64,000 bases of DNA from Rothia sp. (in: high G+C Gram-positive bacteria) (lineage in GTDB: Bacteria > Actinomycetota > Actinomycetes > Actinomycetales > Micrococcaceae), in the NCBI GenBank assembly GCA_030529845.1, contig JAUMWB010000001.1, positions 496,001 through 560,000 of the forward strand, written 5' to 3'. The notes under the pieces were generated by a model. The model was given only the letters and a program-made list of their open reading frames with translations. It ran no database searches and was not told the DNA's origin. Shown here piece by piece: positions 50,894-59,170 of this stretch. Both the position numbers and the translations under genes were made by a program. Position 1 is the first letter of the stretch. Each line of letters opens with the position of its first letter.

Positions 50894-50946
50894 CCCCGGT
50901 AGCCCCGGCCTGCCGGCGTCCACCCTGTCCCCCCGAGAGGAAAATA

Positions 50947-51192
50947 GTGCCCCGATACCCCAAAAAATCACAGCTCATCAAACAGATGAGCACCATAGAA
51001 CTCACCGCTTTCAGAGAGCTCTTAGAGTCTCCTATCGCTGGACATATCTACCGGGCAAACGACTCAACAACCTTCAGAACCCCTGTCAAAAAGCTCATCA
51101 CCATCATCCTCAGCACCACAGCATCACGACTACTCGTCGAAGCCGGTGAAGAGCTGAGAGAACGAGAAGCCAGGGCGGCTAAGACCCCATAA
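50947..51192 (+). CDS. Small hypothetical rightward protein
   Basis: 81 residues from GTG 50947 with AGAGGA upstream. Mostly helical and basic (TPVKKLITIILSTTASRLLV). Overlaps the 3' end of the leftward gene by 14 bp. No family recognised. Confidence 0.45.
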   Translation: MPRYPKKSQLIKQMSTIELTAFRELLESPIAGHIYRANDSTTFRTPVKKLITIILSTTASRLLVEAGEELREREARAAKTP

Positions 51193-51883
51193 TCTGCCCC
51201 GCGGCCCCTCCAGCAGTCAGGGCTAGCGTCCAGACACTACCGCCGGCAGCTCCCATAAAGCCAGAAGCGAAATGTCCAGCAGCCTTTTCAGCCCACTCTT
51301 TCCAGCCACTAGCTTTCTCCGAGTTCTGGGTCCGGCCAGCAGCTAGTCCCAAAGCCATAACAAGCTCACTCATAGCCCGCTCCTGTTCAAACGCAGAAGC
51401 CCCAGAATCAACCGAAAGGACCTTATAGACATGATGAAGAATCGTTTTAACGTACCGCTTCACATCATCATTCAAGCTGGCATCGGAATCTACTTCCTCA
51501 ATCAGGCGAGGAAGCTCATCCAGCAACACCTGCAAGGAACTAGCAACAGGCTTTCCAACGTGGTTTATCGGGTGATACCGGAAGTCGTATAAGAGACCGA
51601 TATCAGTCTTACTCACATAGCTTGAATTCCCGGTCCCAGACCAAGATTCAGCCGCAAAAATCCAACGCCAAAATTTTGGGATGACATCACGCAAAGGATG
51701 GTCCTCGGGAAAAGAGTCCGAAGACTCAATAAAACTTTCAATCTCGGCCAGGTACACAGCCGCCTGCTGAGTCTCCCGAATCCTACTACCCAAAATCGAG
51801 TTTCTACTGTTGCTCGGGAAAGTCCCGCTCTCCCACCAGCTCATAAACAACTCATACAAAAGCTCAGCAGAATTCTTCGTCAA
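51179..51883 (-). CDS. Hypothetical leftward cargo protein C
   Basis: 234 residues from TTG 51883 with GGAGG five bases upstream. Helical and soluble, ending in a Gly/Ala-rich hydrophobic segment (GFMGAAGGSVWTLALTAGGA) that could enter a membrane. The fold is unknown; an effector with a C-terminal membrane segment is one possibility. Confidence 0.55.
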   Translation of the reverse strand: MTKNSAELLYELFMSWWESGTFPSNSRNSILGSRIRETQQAAVYLAEIESFIESSDSFPEDHPLRDVIPKFWRWIFAAESWSGTGNSSYVSKTDIGLLYDFRYHPINHVGKPVASSLQVLLDELPRLIEEVDSDASLNDDVKRYVKTILHHVYKVLSVDSGASAFEQERAMSELVMALGLAAGRTQNSEKASGWKEWAEKAAGHFASGFMGAAGGSVWTLALTAGGAAGQIMGS

Positions 51884-51917
51884 GACAACCTCCATCAATA
51901 CTTCAACAGTTAACCAG

Positions 51918-51937
51918 TATCTCCTTAACCCGCCCAG
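51918..51937. promoter_or_regulatory. Prophage intergenic box, copy 6
   Basis: TATCTCCTTAACCCGCCCAG, between leftward cargo C and the rightward excisionase-like gene. Confidence 0.55.
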
Positions 51938-51964
51938 CAAGCCAGACCATGAGAGGAAACCGCA

Positions 51965-52228
51965 ATGGCACATCCACTCCCCCAGCTCGAGAACCGCGAC
52001 GACGTCGTCCTAGTCGACCGCCTCTACAAGCTCGAAGACGCAGCCGAGCTCCTCGGCTACGACTCCGCCAACTACTTACGCGCCAAAATCGCCGCCGGCG
52101 ATATCGCCTACGTCGATCTAAACCCCGGAGGCACCCGCCCCGTCTACCGGCTCCGCGCAAGCCAAATCAACCAACTCGTCGAATCCCTAACCTTCGACCC
52201 AACCCCCAAGCTCAGGAGCGTCGCGTGA
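51965..52228 (+). CDS. Excisionase-like winged-helix DNA-binding protein
   Basis: 87 residues from ATG 51965, GAGAGGAAA upstream. LYKLEDAAELLGYDSANYLR and a following RASQINQLVESL match the MerR/HTH_17 excisionase fold. Probably a recombination directionality factor or early regulator. Its stop overlaps the next GTG. Confidence 0.65.
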   Translation: MAHPLPQLENRDDVVLVDRLYKLEDAAELLGYDSANYLRAKIAAGDIAYVDLNPGGTRPVYRLRASQINQLVESLTFDPTPKLRSVA

Positions 52229-52401
52229 AGCGCAAGTACATCACCGAGTACGCCTGCCAGCTCTGCGACTGGCATATCTCGCGGGTCTCCACCAGCGAAC
52301 TAGGGCTCATGGCAGACGAAGAAGAGCTCGAGTTACTAGCCAATGAGCATATGACCACCGTTCACCCTCTAAAACCACAGAAGAACCCTCATGACTCGTA
52401 A
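52225..52401 (+). CDS. Small zinc-finger-like phage protein
   Basis: 58 residues from GTG 52225 (GTGA overlap with the preceding stop, AGGAG upstream). One C-x-x-C (CQLC) and a later NEHMTTVH suggest a C2H2-like zinc site. Overlaps the next start. Confidence 0.6.
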   Translation: MKRKYITEYACQLCDWHISRVSTSELGLMADEEELELLANEHMTTVHPLKPQKNPHDS

Positions 52402-52720
52402 AACCAAGCTAATCCGGGCAGAACGCCTCGGCATCCGCGACGTCCGCCCCTTCGCGCCAAAGCCCATCATCTCCACAGCCTTCAGCTACGGCGAATGCAA
52501 GGCTGAAGAGCGTACCCGCGAGGTTCGAGACCACGCTCTCAAGGCCGCCCTACGCGAGGCCCTGGGCACCGGCCCAGACCCCATCGACGTCGATGAAACC
52601 AGCCGCAAGGTGCGTCTACTGACCGCCGATGGCCCCGTGCATATCGCCACCTACACCACCGAAAAAATCATTCTTCACAGGAGCTCAGAATGCGAACCGC
52701 CCACCGCCGGCCTCTTCTAG
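52391..52720 (+). CDS. Hypothetical phage early protein
   Basis: 109 residues, overlapping its neighbours on both sides. Basic N terminus (MTRKTKLIRAERLGIRDVRP), then a helical, charged region. No family recognised. Part of the compact early operon. Confidence 0.6.
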   Translation: MTRKTKLIRAERLGIRDVRPFAPKPIISTAFSYGECKAEERTREVRDHALKAALREALGTGPDPIDVDETSRKVRLLTADGPVHIATYTTEKIILHRSSECEPPTAGLF

Positions 52721-52890
52721 CCACCGCCCTGCTAGCCCTTGGCCTGCTGTTGCTCATCGAGCACATCGCCATTAGCGGGCCCTTCAATGCTCAGCCCCTC
52801 ACCGGCTGCACCCTAGCCGTCTACGGCGCAGTGTGGCTGGTGCAGCTCTGGCAGGAAGTCGCAGACGCTCAGCCGGACCCCGCACCCTAG
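52690..52890 (+). CDS. Two-helix small membrane protein
   Basis: 66 residues: hydrophobic helices at about 8-28 and 38-55 with a short acidic tail. Overlaps the preceding gene. No family recognised. Confidence 0.6.
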   Translation: MRTAHRRPLLATALLALGLLLLIEHIAISGPFNAQPLTGCTLAVYGAVWLVQLWQEVADAQPDPAP

Positions 52891-52975
52891 CCCATGCCAG
52901 AAACCCCGAAAAAACTGCACAAAAGTTTCCCACGAAGTTTCCACCCGCCCTAAATCCACCGAAAGAACGCACCCC

Positions 52976-54421
52976 ATGTCAACCCCCGCCAACGACTTCC
53001 TCGCCCGCTGCACAACCTCCCGTCTGCCCATCAGTGCTCTACGAGCTCACCCACAGAACCCCCGCCAGGACCTTGGCGACCTGAGCGAGCTAACCGAAGC
53101 AATTCGCGCCAAGGGCATCACCCAAACCGTGCTGGTCATGCCACACCCCACCATCGAAGGCGACTACCAAATCCTCATCGGCCACCGCCGCATCGCAGCC
53201 GCCCGTGCCGCTGGCTTCGATACTGTCCTGGCCAACATCGCCCCAGCTGACCTCAGCGACGCCGAGCAGATGGAAATCATGCTCATCGAGAACCTGCAGC
53301 GCACCGACCTCAAACCCTCCGAGGAAATCGCCGGCGTCCGCGCTCTCTTCGACATGGGCAACACCACCCAGCAAGTCTCAAAAGGCATCGGCAAGCACAT
53401 CTCAACCGTCAAGCGGTACAAAAAGGCAAGCGAAGTCTCAGCCACCGTGAAAGAAAAGCTCGACGCCGGGCAGGTCACCCTCGACCGTGTTTTGAAGATT
53501 GCTGAATTTGCTGACCACCCAGAGCTAGCCGAGAAGCTCGAAGAAGAAGCTGCCGGATACAGCTTCGACTACTACTACAAGCAAGCCCAGCAACAGGTAG
53601 AAGACGAAACCTACGCTGATATCGCCAATGCCAACCTCACGTCATTGGGCGTCACCATCTTCGAAGACGGCACCGCGGCTAACGAAGCCGGATTCACCAT
53701 CGCCCTCCACCCCCTCACCGATAAGCTACCCAAAACGCCCAAGGCAGTTGCCCAGCACACCAAAAGCCAGCTGGAACAGCTCCTACCCGATGGGGTGACA
53801 CCTGCTGATGTCGCCGTCATCGCCCGCCCCAGCGCCCACTACATCTGGCGCACCAAGGCAAACGCAGCGACCGGCCAAGAGCCCACCACCCCGGCCAAAA
53901 GCCCCGAACAGCTCGAAGATGAACGAATCGAAGCCGGCCTGATCAAGGACCTTGCCGCCGCCCGCAAGAGTTTCACCGAGCACATCTTGCACCGCATTGA
54001 GCACCCCAAGACTCTCAACAAGAACGGCGCCTCGTACGGTCTAGCCCTGGCAATGACCGGCGACGCCACAGATATGGGAGATTACGGTCGTCTGCTGGGA
54101 TTCGACGTCGAGGGCTCAACCTTCCCCCAGATGTGCCAGGACTTCTTCGATAAGGCCTGCGCCCAGAGCTTCGACAAGCTCTTCACCGCACTCGTAGCCG
54201 TCAAACTGGGGGTCACCAACGACGGTAGCGTCTCAGCCCGCCACATCTTCGAGCTACGAGCCTTCAATCCCGCAACAGTCGACCACGGAGAAGCCCTAAG
54301 AGCCTTCACAACCGCCGAACAACTCTTCGACTGGACAACCACCCCAGCCGAAAAGGCCGCGCTGAACTACTACCAGCCCACCTTCGACAAGATGTACATC
54401 AACGATGAGGTGAACTTCTAA
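52976..54421 (+). CDS. ParB-like nuclease domain protein
   Basis: 481 residues. A ParB/Spo0J N-terminal domain: LRAHPQNPRQDLGDLSELTE, ILIGHRRIAAARAAG (the GxxRxxA CTP-binding box) and MLIENLQRTDLKPSEEIAGV, followed by the KorB-type HTH (QQVSKGIGKHISTVKRYKKA). The long C-terminal part is unassigned. In phages such proteins may aid partition or transcription control. No ParA is nearby. The stop overlaps the next ATG. Confidence 0.85.
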   Translation: MSTPANDFLARCTTSRLPISALRAHPQNPRQDLGDLSELTEAIRAKGITQTVLVMPHPTIEGDYQILIGHRRIAAARAAGFDTVLANIAPADLSDAEQMEIMLIENLQRTDLKPSEEIAGVRALFDMGNTTQQVSKGIGKHISTVKRYKKASEVSATVKEKLDAGQVTLDRVLKIAEFADHPELAEKLEEEAAGYSFDYYYKQAQQQVEDETYADIANANLTSLGVTIFEDGTAANEAGFTIALHPLTDKLPKTPKAVAQHTKSQLEQLLPDGVTPADVAVIARPSAHYIWRTKANAATGQEPTTPAKSPEQLEDERIEAGLIKDLAAARKSFTEHILHRIEHPKTLNKNGASYGLALAMTGDATDMGDYGRLLGFDVEGSTFPQMCQDFFDKACAQSFDKLFTALVAVKLGVTNDGSVSARHIFELRAFNPATVDHGEALRAFTTAEQLFDWTTTPAEKAALNYYQPTFDKMYINDEVNF

Positions 54422-55050
54422 TGCCTGACTACGTCTACGGAGCCACCGCAAGGAAACAAACAACTAGTGGCTCTACCTACAAAATCCCCGCCCGGGTAAA
54501 CGCCATGCTCCGAGCCCGCGACGCACGAATCGCTGAGCTCACCGCCCTCAACGACAAGCTCTCCGATGCCCTCACCGCAGCTGAAACCGAGGTCGAACAA
54601 AAAACAAACGAACTGCAGGGACTCACCGAAAGCTACGACACCCTCACCGGCATCAACGAAGGCCTCAACCAGGCCCTCATCAAGATGACCGAAAGAGCCG
54701 AAACCGCCGAAGCCGAAAAAACAAACCTCACTGATGTGCTCACCGAGGAACTCGAAGCCGAGCGAGCCAAGAACACCAAACTCCTGGCCAAAATCACCGA
54801 GCTTCAAAGCAACCTCCGCCGATCCCGCCGCCGCACCGAAGAAGCCCGCGAGCAGCTCGAAACCGCCATCGCCACTGCCCACCGCACCCACGAAGGCGCC
54901 GCCATCACCCTATCTGCCAACAGCGTCGAACTCCACGGCACCTACAAGACAGCCCCCATCGACGACATCATGAACACCCTCAACCTCGCCTTCCAAACCT
55001 TCGTAAGAGGAGCAAACCGTGCTGACATCACAGCTACATCTGATCGCTGA
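54421..55050 (+). CDS. Coiled-coil phage protein
   Basis: 209 residues. About 35-155 is a continuous coiled coil (ARIAELTALNDKLSDALTAA onward). The C terminus (SANSVELHGTYKTAPIDDIM) is a small globular region. ATG overlaps the ParB-like stop, so they are translationally coupled and may interact. Confidence 0.65.
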   Translation: MPDYVYGATARKQTTSGSTYKIPARVNAMLRARDARIAELTALNDKLSDALTAAETEVEQKTNELQGLTESYDTLTGINEGLNQALIKMTERAETAEAEKTNLTDVLTEELEAERAKNTKLLAKITELQSNLRRSRRRTEEAREQLETAIATAHRTHEGAAITLSANSVELHGTYKTAPIDDIMNTLNLAFQTFVRGANRADITATSDR

Positions 55051-55624
55051 AAGCATCGCCTTCATCATGCTCCTGGCCGCGCTCGCTGGCGTCCTCTTCA
55101 TTGCGGCCGCCACTGCCTTGAACCCGGCACAGCCTCTTGGCCCCACCGGGCAGGCCTACACAGCGACGTTCTTCACGGCCCCCAACGATAGACCCCATAG
55201 ACCCAGTATCTGGTCGACTGGCCCGCCGGGGCTGAACCTCGACCAAGTCCTCGCCCACGCTCACCGCAACCGAAAGGAAACCATGCCGGACCCCATCAAG
55301 ACCATCACCCTGTACGCCAAACGAACCGGCTGCACGCCCTGTAACTTCACTAAACGAAAGCTACAGGAGGTCGGGCTTATTACCGAGAACAGCGCCGGTC
55401 AGCTGGTCTCAGCTGTTGAGGGCGTTGAGTTCAAGCTCTACTACCTCGATGACCCGGGCAACGAAGAGCTCGTGGAAACCCTCAAACACGAAGGGCGGAC
55501 GTCCGTCCCCTACATCCAGCTCAACTTCCCCCTCACCCCGGAGGACGGCCACCCCATCGAAGAATGGACCGGCTTCATCCCCTCCCACATCGGCGACCTA
55601 GCCAACCAGCTCATCACCACCTAA
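55019..55624 (+). CDS. Membrane helix plus glutaredoxin-like protein
   Basis: 201 residues in one frame from GTG 55019 (AGAGGAG upstream). An N-terminal helix (AFIMLLAALAGVLFIAAAT), a proline-rich linker, then a thioredoxin-fold domain from about residue 91 with active site CTPC and SVPYIQLNF cis-proline strand. ATG 55283 has its own GAAAGGAAA site, so the redoxin may also be made alone. At 13.8-14.2 kb the same two parts occur as separate overlapping genes. Either a membrane-tethered redoxin or two genes that lost the stop between them. Confidence 0.7.
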   Translation: MLTSQLHLIAESIAFIMLLAALAGVLFIAAATALNPAQPLGPTGQAYTATFFTAPNDRPHRPSIWSTGPPGLNLDQVLAHAHRNRKETMPDPIKTITLYAKRTGCTPCNFTKRKLQEVGLITENSAGQLVSAVEGVEFKLYYLDDPGNEELVETLKHEGRTSVPYIQLNFPLTPEDGHPIEEWTGFIPSHIGDLANQLITT

Positions 55625-55636
55625 GAAAGGACAGCC

Positions 55637-56140
55637 ATGACCCGCAATCCCTTCTACTGCAGCTACAACGGCACTGAAATCACCGTTCCCCTGACCACCG
55701 AAGAAGCACGGGCCCTCTTCGCACAGGTTCTCTCGCACCAAGTAGAACTGCCTGATTCAGCAACATCAGAGCAGCTACCCCAGACTCAAGCGGCAAAGCT
55801 CCCTGCGCCGTCCGTTCCTGCTACACCTGATCTCTTCACCACCGACGATGAAGAGCCTGAACTGCACCCCACCGCACCCACCATCTCCTGGGCCGACTAC
55901 GTCACCAAAGCCATCGGCGTCATCCGCGACTTCTTCGGCGACGGCACCGAATTCGAAATTGCTGACGTCACCAAGCGAATCCCCTTCAAACCCGAAGGAA
56001 CATCCCGCCCCGGCCGCCGGCTCAAAACCAACGCCACCTTCACCGAACTCTGCGAATACCTCGGAGCCCCCAAGAGCCGCACCCACCACTACTGGCGCGT
56101 CCGCCCCGACAAAACCCACCTACTGAAAGTACAAGCATGA
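55637..56140 (+). CDS. Hypothetical phage protein
   Basis: 167 residues with AAAGGA upstream. A proline-rich middle (about 50-80) separates a short N-terminal part from a C-terminal domain (TKAIGVIRDFFGDGTEFEIA, HHYWRVRPDKTHLLKV) that looks like a small winged helix. The stop overlaps the next ATG. Confidence 0.6.
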   Translation: MTRNPFYCSYNGTEITVPLTTEEARALFAQVLSHQVELPDSATSEQLPQTQAAKLPAPSVPATPDLFTTDDEEPELHPTAPTISWADYVTKAIGVIRDFFGDGTEFEIADVTKRIPFKPEGTSRPGRRLKTNATFTELCEYLGAPKSRTHHYWRVRPDKTHLLKVQA

Positions 56141-56286
56141 TCCCCTCCACCACCGAAACCACATACCCCACCGCCCTCTACACCCTCGACAACCAACCAC
56201 AACACACCCCCAGCCCCGCAGAAGCCGAATGGGCCCGCTGGGGCTACGACCTAGCCAAGAAGGAGACCACCCGTGAAGCGGCCTGA
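56137..56286 (+). CDS. Small coupled phage ORF (49 residues)
   Basis: ATGA overlap with the preceding stop. Proline-rich N terminus, then AEAEWARWGYDLAKKE. AAGGAGA inside its 3' end serves the next start. Confidence 0.5.
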   Translation: MIPSTTETTYPTALYTLDNQPQHTPSPAEAEWARWGYDLAKKETTREAA

Positions 56287-56467
56287 CATCATCTGGTCCG
56301 AAATCGCCCACGCCGTTGCCGACGTCGAAATCGACGAGACCACCCACCCACACCTAACCGAAGACGAACGCAAAGACTGCATGCACCACATCAAGCGCCT
56401 CATCTTCCAATGGCACTGTGTAGCCGGAGCCTTCACCGACATCCTCGAACAGCAGGGAACAAAATGA
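56273..56467 (+). CDS. Small phage protein (64 residues)
   Basis: GTG 56273 preceded by AAGGAG. Helical with HPHLTEDERKDCMHHIKRLI, acidic and histidine-rich. The stop overlaps the next ATG. No family recognised. Confidence 0.6.
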   Translation: MKRPDIIWSEIAHAVADVEIDETTHPHLTEDERKDCMHHIKRLIFQWHCVAGAFTDILEQQGTK

Positions 56468-56538
56468 CTCCCTATCAGCTAAAGCGTCCGAACCCCCACG
56501 GGCAAGCCCTCGATAAACCAACCCGCCACAACCGATGA
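56464..56538 (+). CDS. Tiny coupled ORF (24 residues)
   Basis: ATGA overlap upstream; encodes a short basic peptide (MTPYQLKRPNPHGQ start). Supported only by its position in the overlapping chain. Confidence 0.35.
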   Translation: MTPYQLKRPNPHGQALDKPTRHNR

Positions 56539-56563
56539 CAACACCAACGACAAGGAGCCTTGC

Positions 56564-56614
56564 ATGCCTCATCGCTTTGACGCAGTTGCTTCCCACTCTG
56601 GGGGTCAAGCATGA
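56564..56614 (+). CDS. Tiny leader ORF coupled to the HNH gene (16 residues)
   Basis: AAGGAG precedes the ATG at 56564; the frame reads MPHRFDAVASHSGGQA and stops in an ATGA overlap with the HNH start at 56611. The HNH gene lacks its own ribosome site, so this ORF may deliver ribosomes to it. Confidence 0.4.
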   Translation: MPHRFDAVASHSGGQA

Positions 56615-57609
56615 GCTGGCTCAAAGTATCCGACGCCTTCGCCATGCACCCGCTCCTGCTGCAGGTGCTCGAATTCCCCGACGCCGACGACCGCCTACTC
56701 AACGAATTCGCGGGCTTCATTACCCGCTGCGGCACCAGCGCCGCAGCATATGAAACCGACTACATCATCACCAAAGGCATGGTCCAGACCCTCGCAGGCT
56801 CCTTCGCCCGCAACGAAGTACTCTGCGACCTAGCCCTAACCATCGGGGTCTTCACCGCAATGAAAGACCCCAAAGGCCGAATCGTCTACAAACTCATCGA
56901 AGAAGAAGATTTGGTCCACATGATCGAGAAAGCCGAAAGACTCTGGAGGAACCGCCGAAAGCAAGACAACCGCAACCCCAAACTCACCGTACCCGTTCGC
57001 AAGCGAGACGGCGACGAATGCCGCTGGTGCGGGCAAATCGTCAACTGGAACAACGACCGCAAAAGCGGCCGCGCAGGCACATACGACCACCTCAACCCTG
57101 GCCAGGGCTCCGCAACACCGGAAGAAATGGTCGTCTGCTGCAAAACCTGCAACAGCTCCAGACAAGACGACGCCCCCAGCTGGGATAAAACGTTGAGACC
57201 AGCCCCTGAGACTCCGTACTACTCAAAAGCAACCGTCACCTTCCTCGCCAAATACAACGTCAACGTCACCCCCAGCGACTCCCTCCCCATCGAGGTAGCA
57301 GGCGCTGAACCCACCATTTCTCTCACCCCCGTCGAGCCCGCCACCGCGGTAGAGACGACCCAGGTAGAGCCCACCACCGTCGAGCCTGAAACACCGGCTC
57401 CAGTGGCGCAGGCACCCAGGGCCACGACTCCCCAACAGGCGCAGGCACCGGAGACAGAGACCTACGAGGTAGACCTTGACAACCTCGAACAATCCATAGC
57501 CGACGCCCCTGACTGGGTACAAGCAGAATGGCACAAAACAGAATCAGGCAGAACCCGGCAGATATCCACGGTGACAAACCTGGATTTGTCGGGACGGGAC
57601 GGGAAGTAG
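56611..57609 (+). CDS. Phage HNH endonuclease domain protein
   Basis: 332 residues. A helical N-terminal domain (about 1-110, MSWLKVSDAFAMHPLLLQVL) typical of actinophage replication-region proteins precedes an HNH module (CRWCGQ, YDHLNPGQGSATPEEMV, CKTCNSSR). Then comes a T/P/E-rich linker and a C-terminal tail. The HNH module closely matches the shorter protein at 49567-50070. Likely acts on DNA in replication or packaging. Confidence 0.78.
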   Translation: MSWLKVSDAFAMHPLLLQVLEFPDADDRLLNEFAGFITRCGTSAAAYETDYIITKGMVQTLAGSFARNEVLCDLALTIGVFTAMKDPKGRIVYKLIEEEDLVHMIEKAERLWRNRRKQDNRNPKLTVPVRKRDGDECRWCGQIVNWNNDRKSGRAGTYDHLNPGQGSATPEEMVVCCKTCNSSRQDDAPSWDKTLRPAPETPYYSKATVTFLAKYNVNVTPSDSLPIEVAGAEPTISLTPVEPATAVETTQVEPTTVEPETPAPVAQAPRATTPQQAQAPETETYEVDLDNLEQSIADAPDWVQAEWHKTESGRTRQISTVTNLDLSGRDGK

Positions 57610-57710
57610 AAATACTAACCACAAGAGAACCCAAGAAACCTCAGACACTGGCACCACTGCACCCAAACCCAGAAAGAGAAGAAGGCGCAGAAGGAAAAGG
57701 AAGACGATGA
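57528..57710 (+). CDS. Small hypothetical ORF overlapping the HNH 3' end
   Basis: 60 residues, very basic and proline-rich (ending EREEGAEGKGRR). It overlaps the HNH gene by 82 bp in another frame and has no good ribosome site, so support is weak. Confidence 0.3.
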   Translation: MAQNRIRQNPADIHGDKPGFVGTGREVEILTTREPKKPQTLAPLHPNPEREEGAEGKGRR

Positions 57711-57758
57711 GTGCTGAGACTAGCCAAGGAACTACTACACCCTAGGAGGTACCCGGTA

Positions 57759-58454
57759 ATGCCTGAACACGTTGATTCCCCTGACTGTGGATGTTGGGGG
57801 TGTATTGAAGAGTCCATCCTGCGTTTGCGGGCAGCTGATGCCCTTGGCCTATTGGCTAAGGAGCGGTTGCGCCCGGACGTCGTTGCTCTGGGTGAGCAAG
57901 CGCCGGTGGAGTATAGCCTGATTGACCAGCTGCAGCAGTGCTTGACCAACAGTGCAGGTGGCGCGAACGTAGGCCGGTCTCGACCGGGGCTACCCTACGA
58001 CGTCGTTGCATCAGAAATGTGGACCTCTCTTTGGCTAGAGCTGCGCAATGATGTGATGGACCAGGGGGGCTTTGCTGAACCTGATACGCCACAGCGCCAT
58101 GCTCTCGCAATTCTTGAGCTACTGCCCACCGTAGACGCGACATGGCTGGAGCAGAAGACCCCCAGCTGGGAGTGGTGGTGCCAGGCCATTCGCGCTCACG
58201 TCTACCCTGAGCGGAAGACCCCGGTTGATGGCCGCTGCCCCAACCCTGAGTGCGGCCAGGATCGCTGGTTCTCCTACGATGAGGACGGCGACCGGGTAAC
58301 AGACACTGCGCTGGTGCTCACCTGGGATAGCGGCCGGGTCTCAGGGATGATGTGCCGCTGCTGCTTCTCATCCTGGGATAGAGGGCAGCTACTGGAACTA
58401 GCCCATGTGCTCAACGAAAATCTTGGGCAGATCCTTGCAGGCAAAGCCAGGTAG
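57759..58454 (+). CDS. Actinophage protein with zinc-ribbon-like C terminus
   Basis: 231 residues from ATG 57759 with AGGAGG upstream. N-terminal DCGCWGC; C-terminal CPNPECGQDRWFSYDEDGD and CRCCFSSWDRGQLLEL give two Cys pairs of a zinc ribbon. Proteins of this kind occur just before the packaging genes in actinobacterial siphophages. Role unknown. Confidence 0.65.
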   Translation: MPEHVDSPDCGCWGCIEESILRLRAADALGLLAKERLRPDVVALGEQAPVEYSLIDQLQQCLTNSAGGANVGRSRPGLPYDVVASEMWTSLWLELRNDVMDQGGFAEPDTPQRHALAILELLPTVDATWLEQKTPSWEWWCQAIRAHVYPERKTPVDGRCPNPECGQDRWFSYDEDGDRVTDTALVLTWDSGRVSGMMCRCCFSSWDRGQLLELAHVLNENLGQILAGKAR

Positions 58455-58508
58455 CTGTTAAAGTTATCAGTGCATCGGTTTACTGTATTCAAAACCAGTA
58501 AGCAACAA

Positions 58509-58545
58509 CGAGAGCCTTCACCACCCGGTGAGGGCTCTCGCTGTT
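58509..58545 (+). terminator. Terminator ending the early operon
   Basis: A 14-nt arm (58509-58522) pairs with 58527-58540 with one internal mismatch, followed by CTGTTT. It separates early and packaging genes. Confidence 0.65.
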
Positions 58546-58676
58546 TAACCGGTGCTACTTGGAGGGTACCGTGTTGGGGTGCTTGATAGGTGAAGTCTTG
58601 GTTCGTATGTGCGAGACGTGGCTGGCTATTCAGAATAGCCAGCCGCGGGCACCCTCTACTTCCTAGGGGTAAAGCA

Positions 58677-58994
58677 ATGGCAAGATGGGCCGGAAGTAAT
58701 CGCCGCTCCCGTTTACCAAGCGACTGGGCCAAGCGCCGTGAGCTAGTCAAGGTTCGCGCTGGCGCCAGGTGTGAATGGGTTGACCTAAGCGGCCGATGCA
58801 ATCGGGTTGGTAATCAGTGCGATCACATCATCCACGGAGACGACCATTCGCTAGAGAATCTACAGTGGCTTTGCTCTTTTCATCACGCCAAGAAATCTTC
58901 TGCTGAAGGCGGCAGCACCCGGCGGCGAAAATCCAAGCGACCATCGCGAGCAGTACGAGCGCCGGAACCGCACCCTGGAATTATTCGAAGCTGA
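58677..58994 (+). CDS. HNH endonuclease adjacent to terminase
   Basis: 105 residues from ATG 58677. Compact HNH: CEWVDLSGRCNRVGNQCDHI, then NLQWLCSFHHAKKS. HNH proteins next to the terminase in cos-type phages assist genome end cleavage, which fits this place. A longer frame from 58590 is less likely. Confidence 0.82.
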   Translation: MARWAGSNRRSRLPSDWAKRRELVKVRAGARCEWVDLSGRCNRVGNQCDHIIHGDDHSLENLQWLCSFHHAKKSSAEGGSTRRRKSKRPSRAVRAPEPHPGIIRS

Positions 58995-59170
58995 ATATCT
59001 ATGCACCGTTGATGCTGACGCCCCGGGGGTTACCCCTAGGGTGGGGGCACCTAGACCGCTTCGCGTATAGGCGCTGAGATTGCGCCCGGGTTTTAGGTTT
59101 TTTCTGACGCTGACTAGGGCGTTTTATTCATTCCATCTAATATTTATGCATGCTGTGGGGGTGGTTTCCG

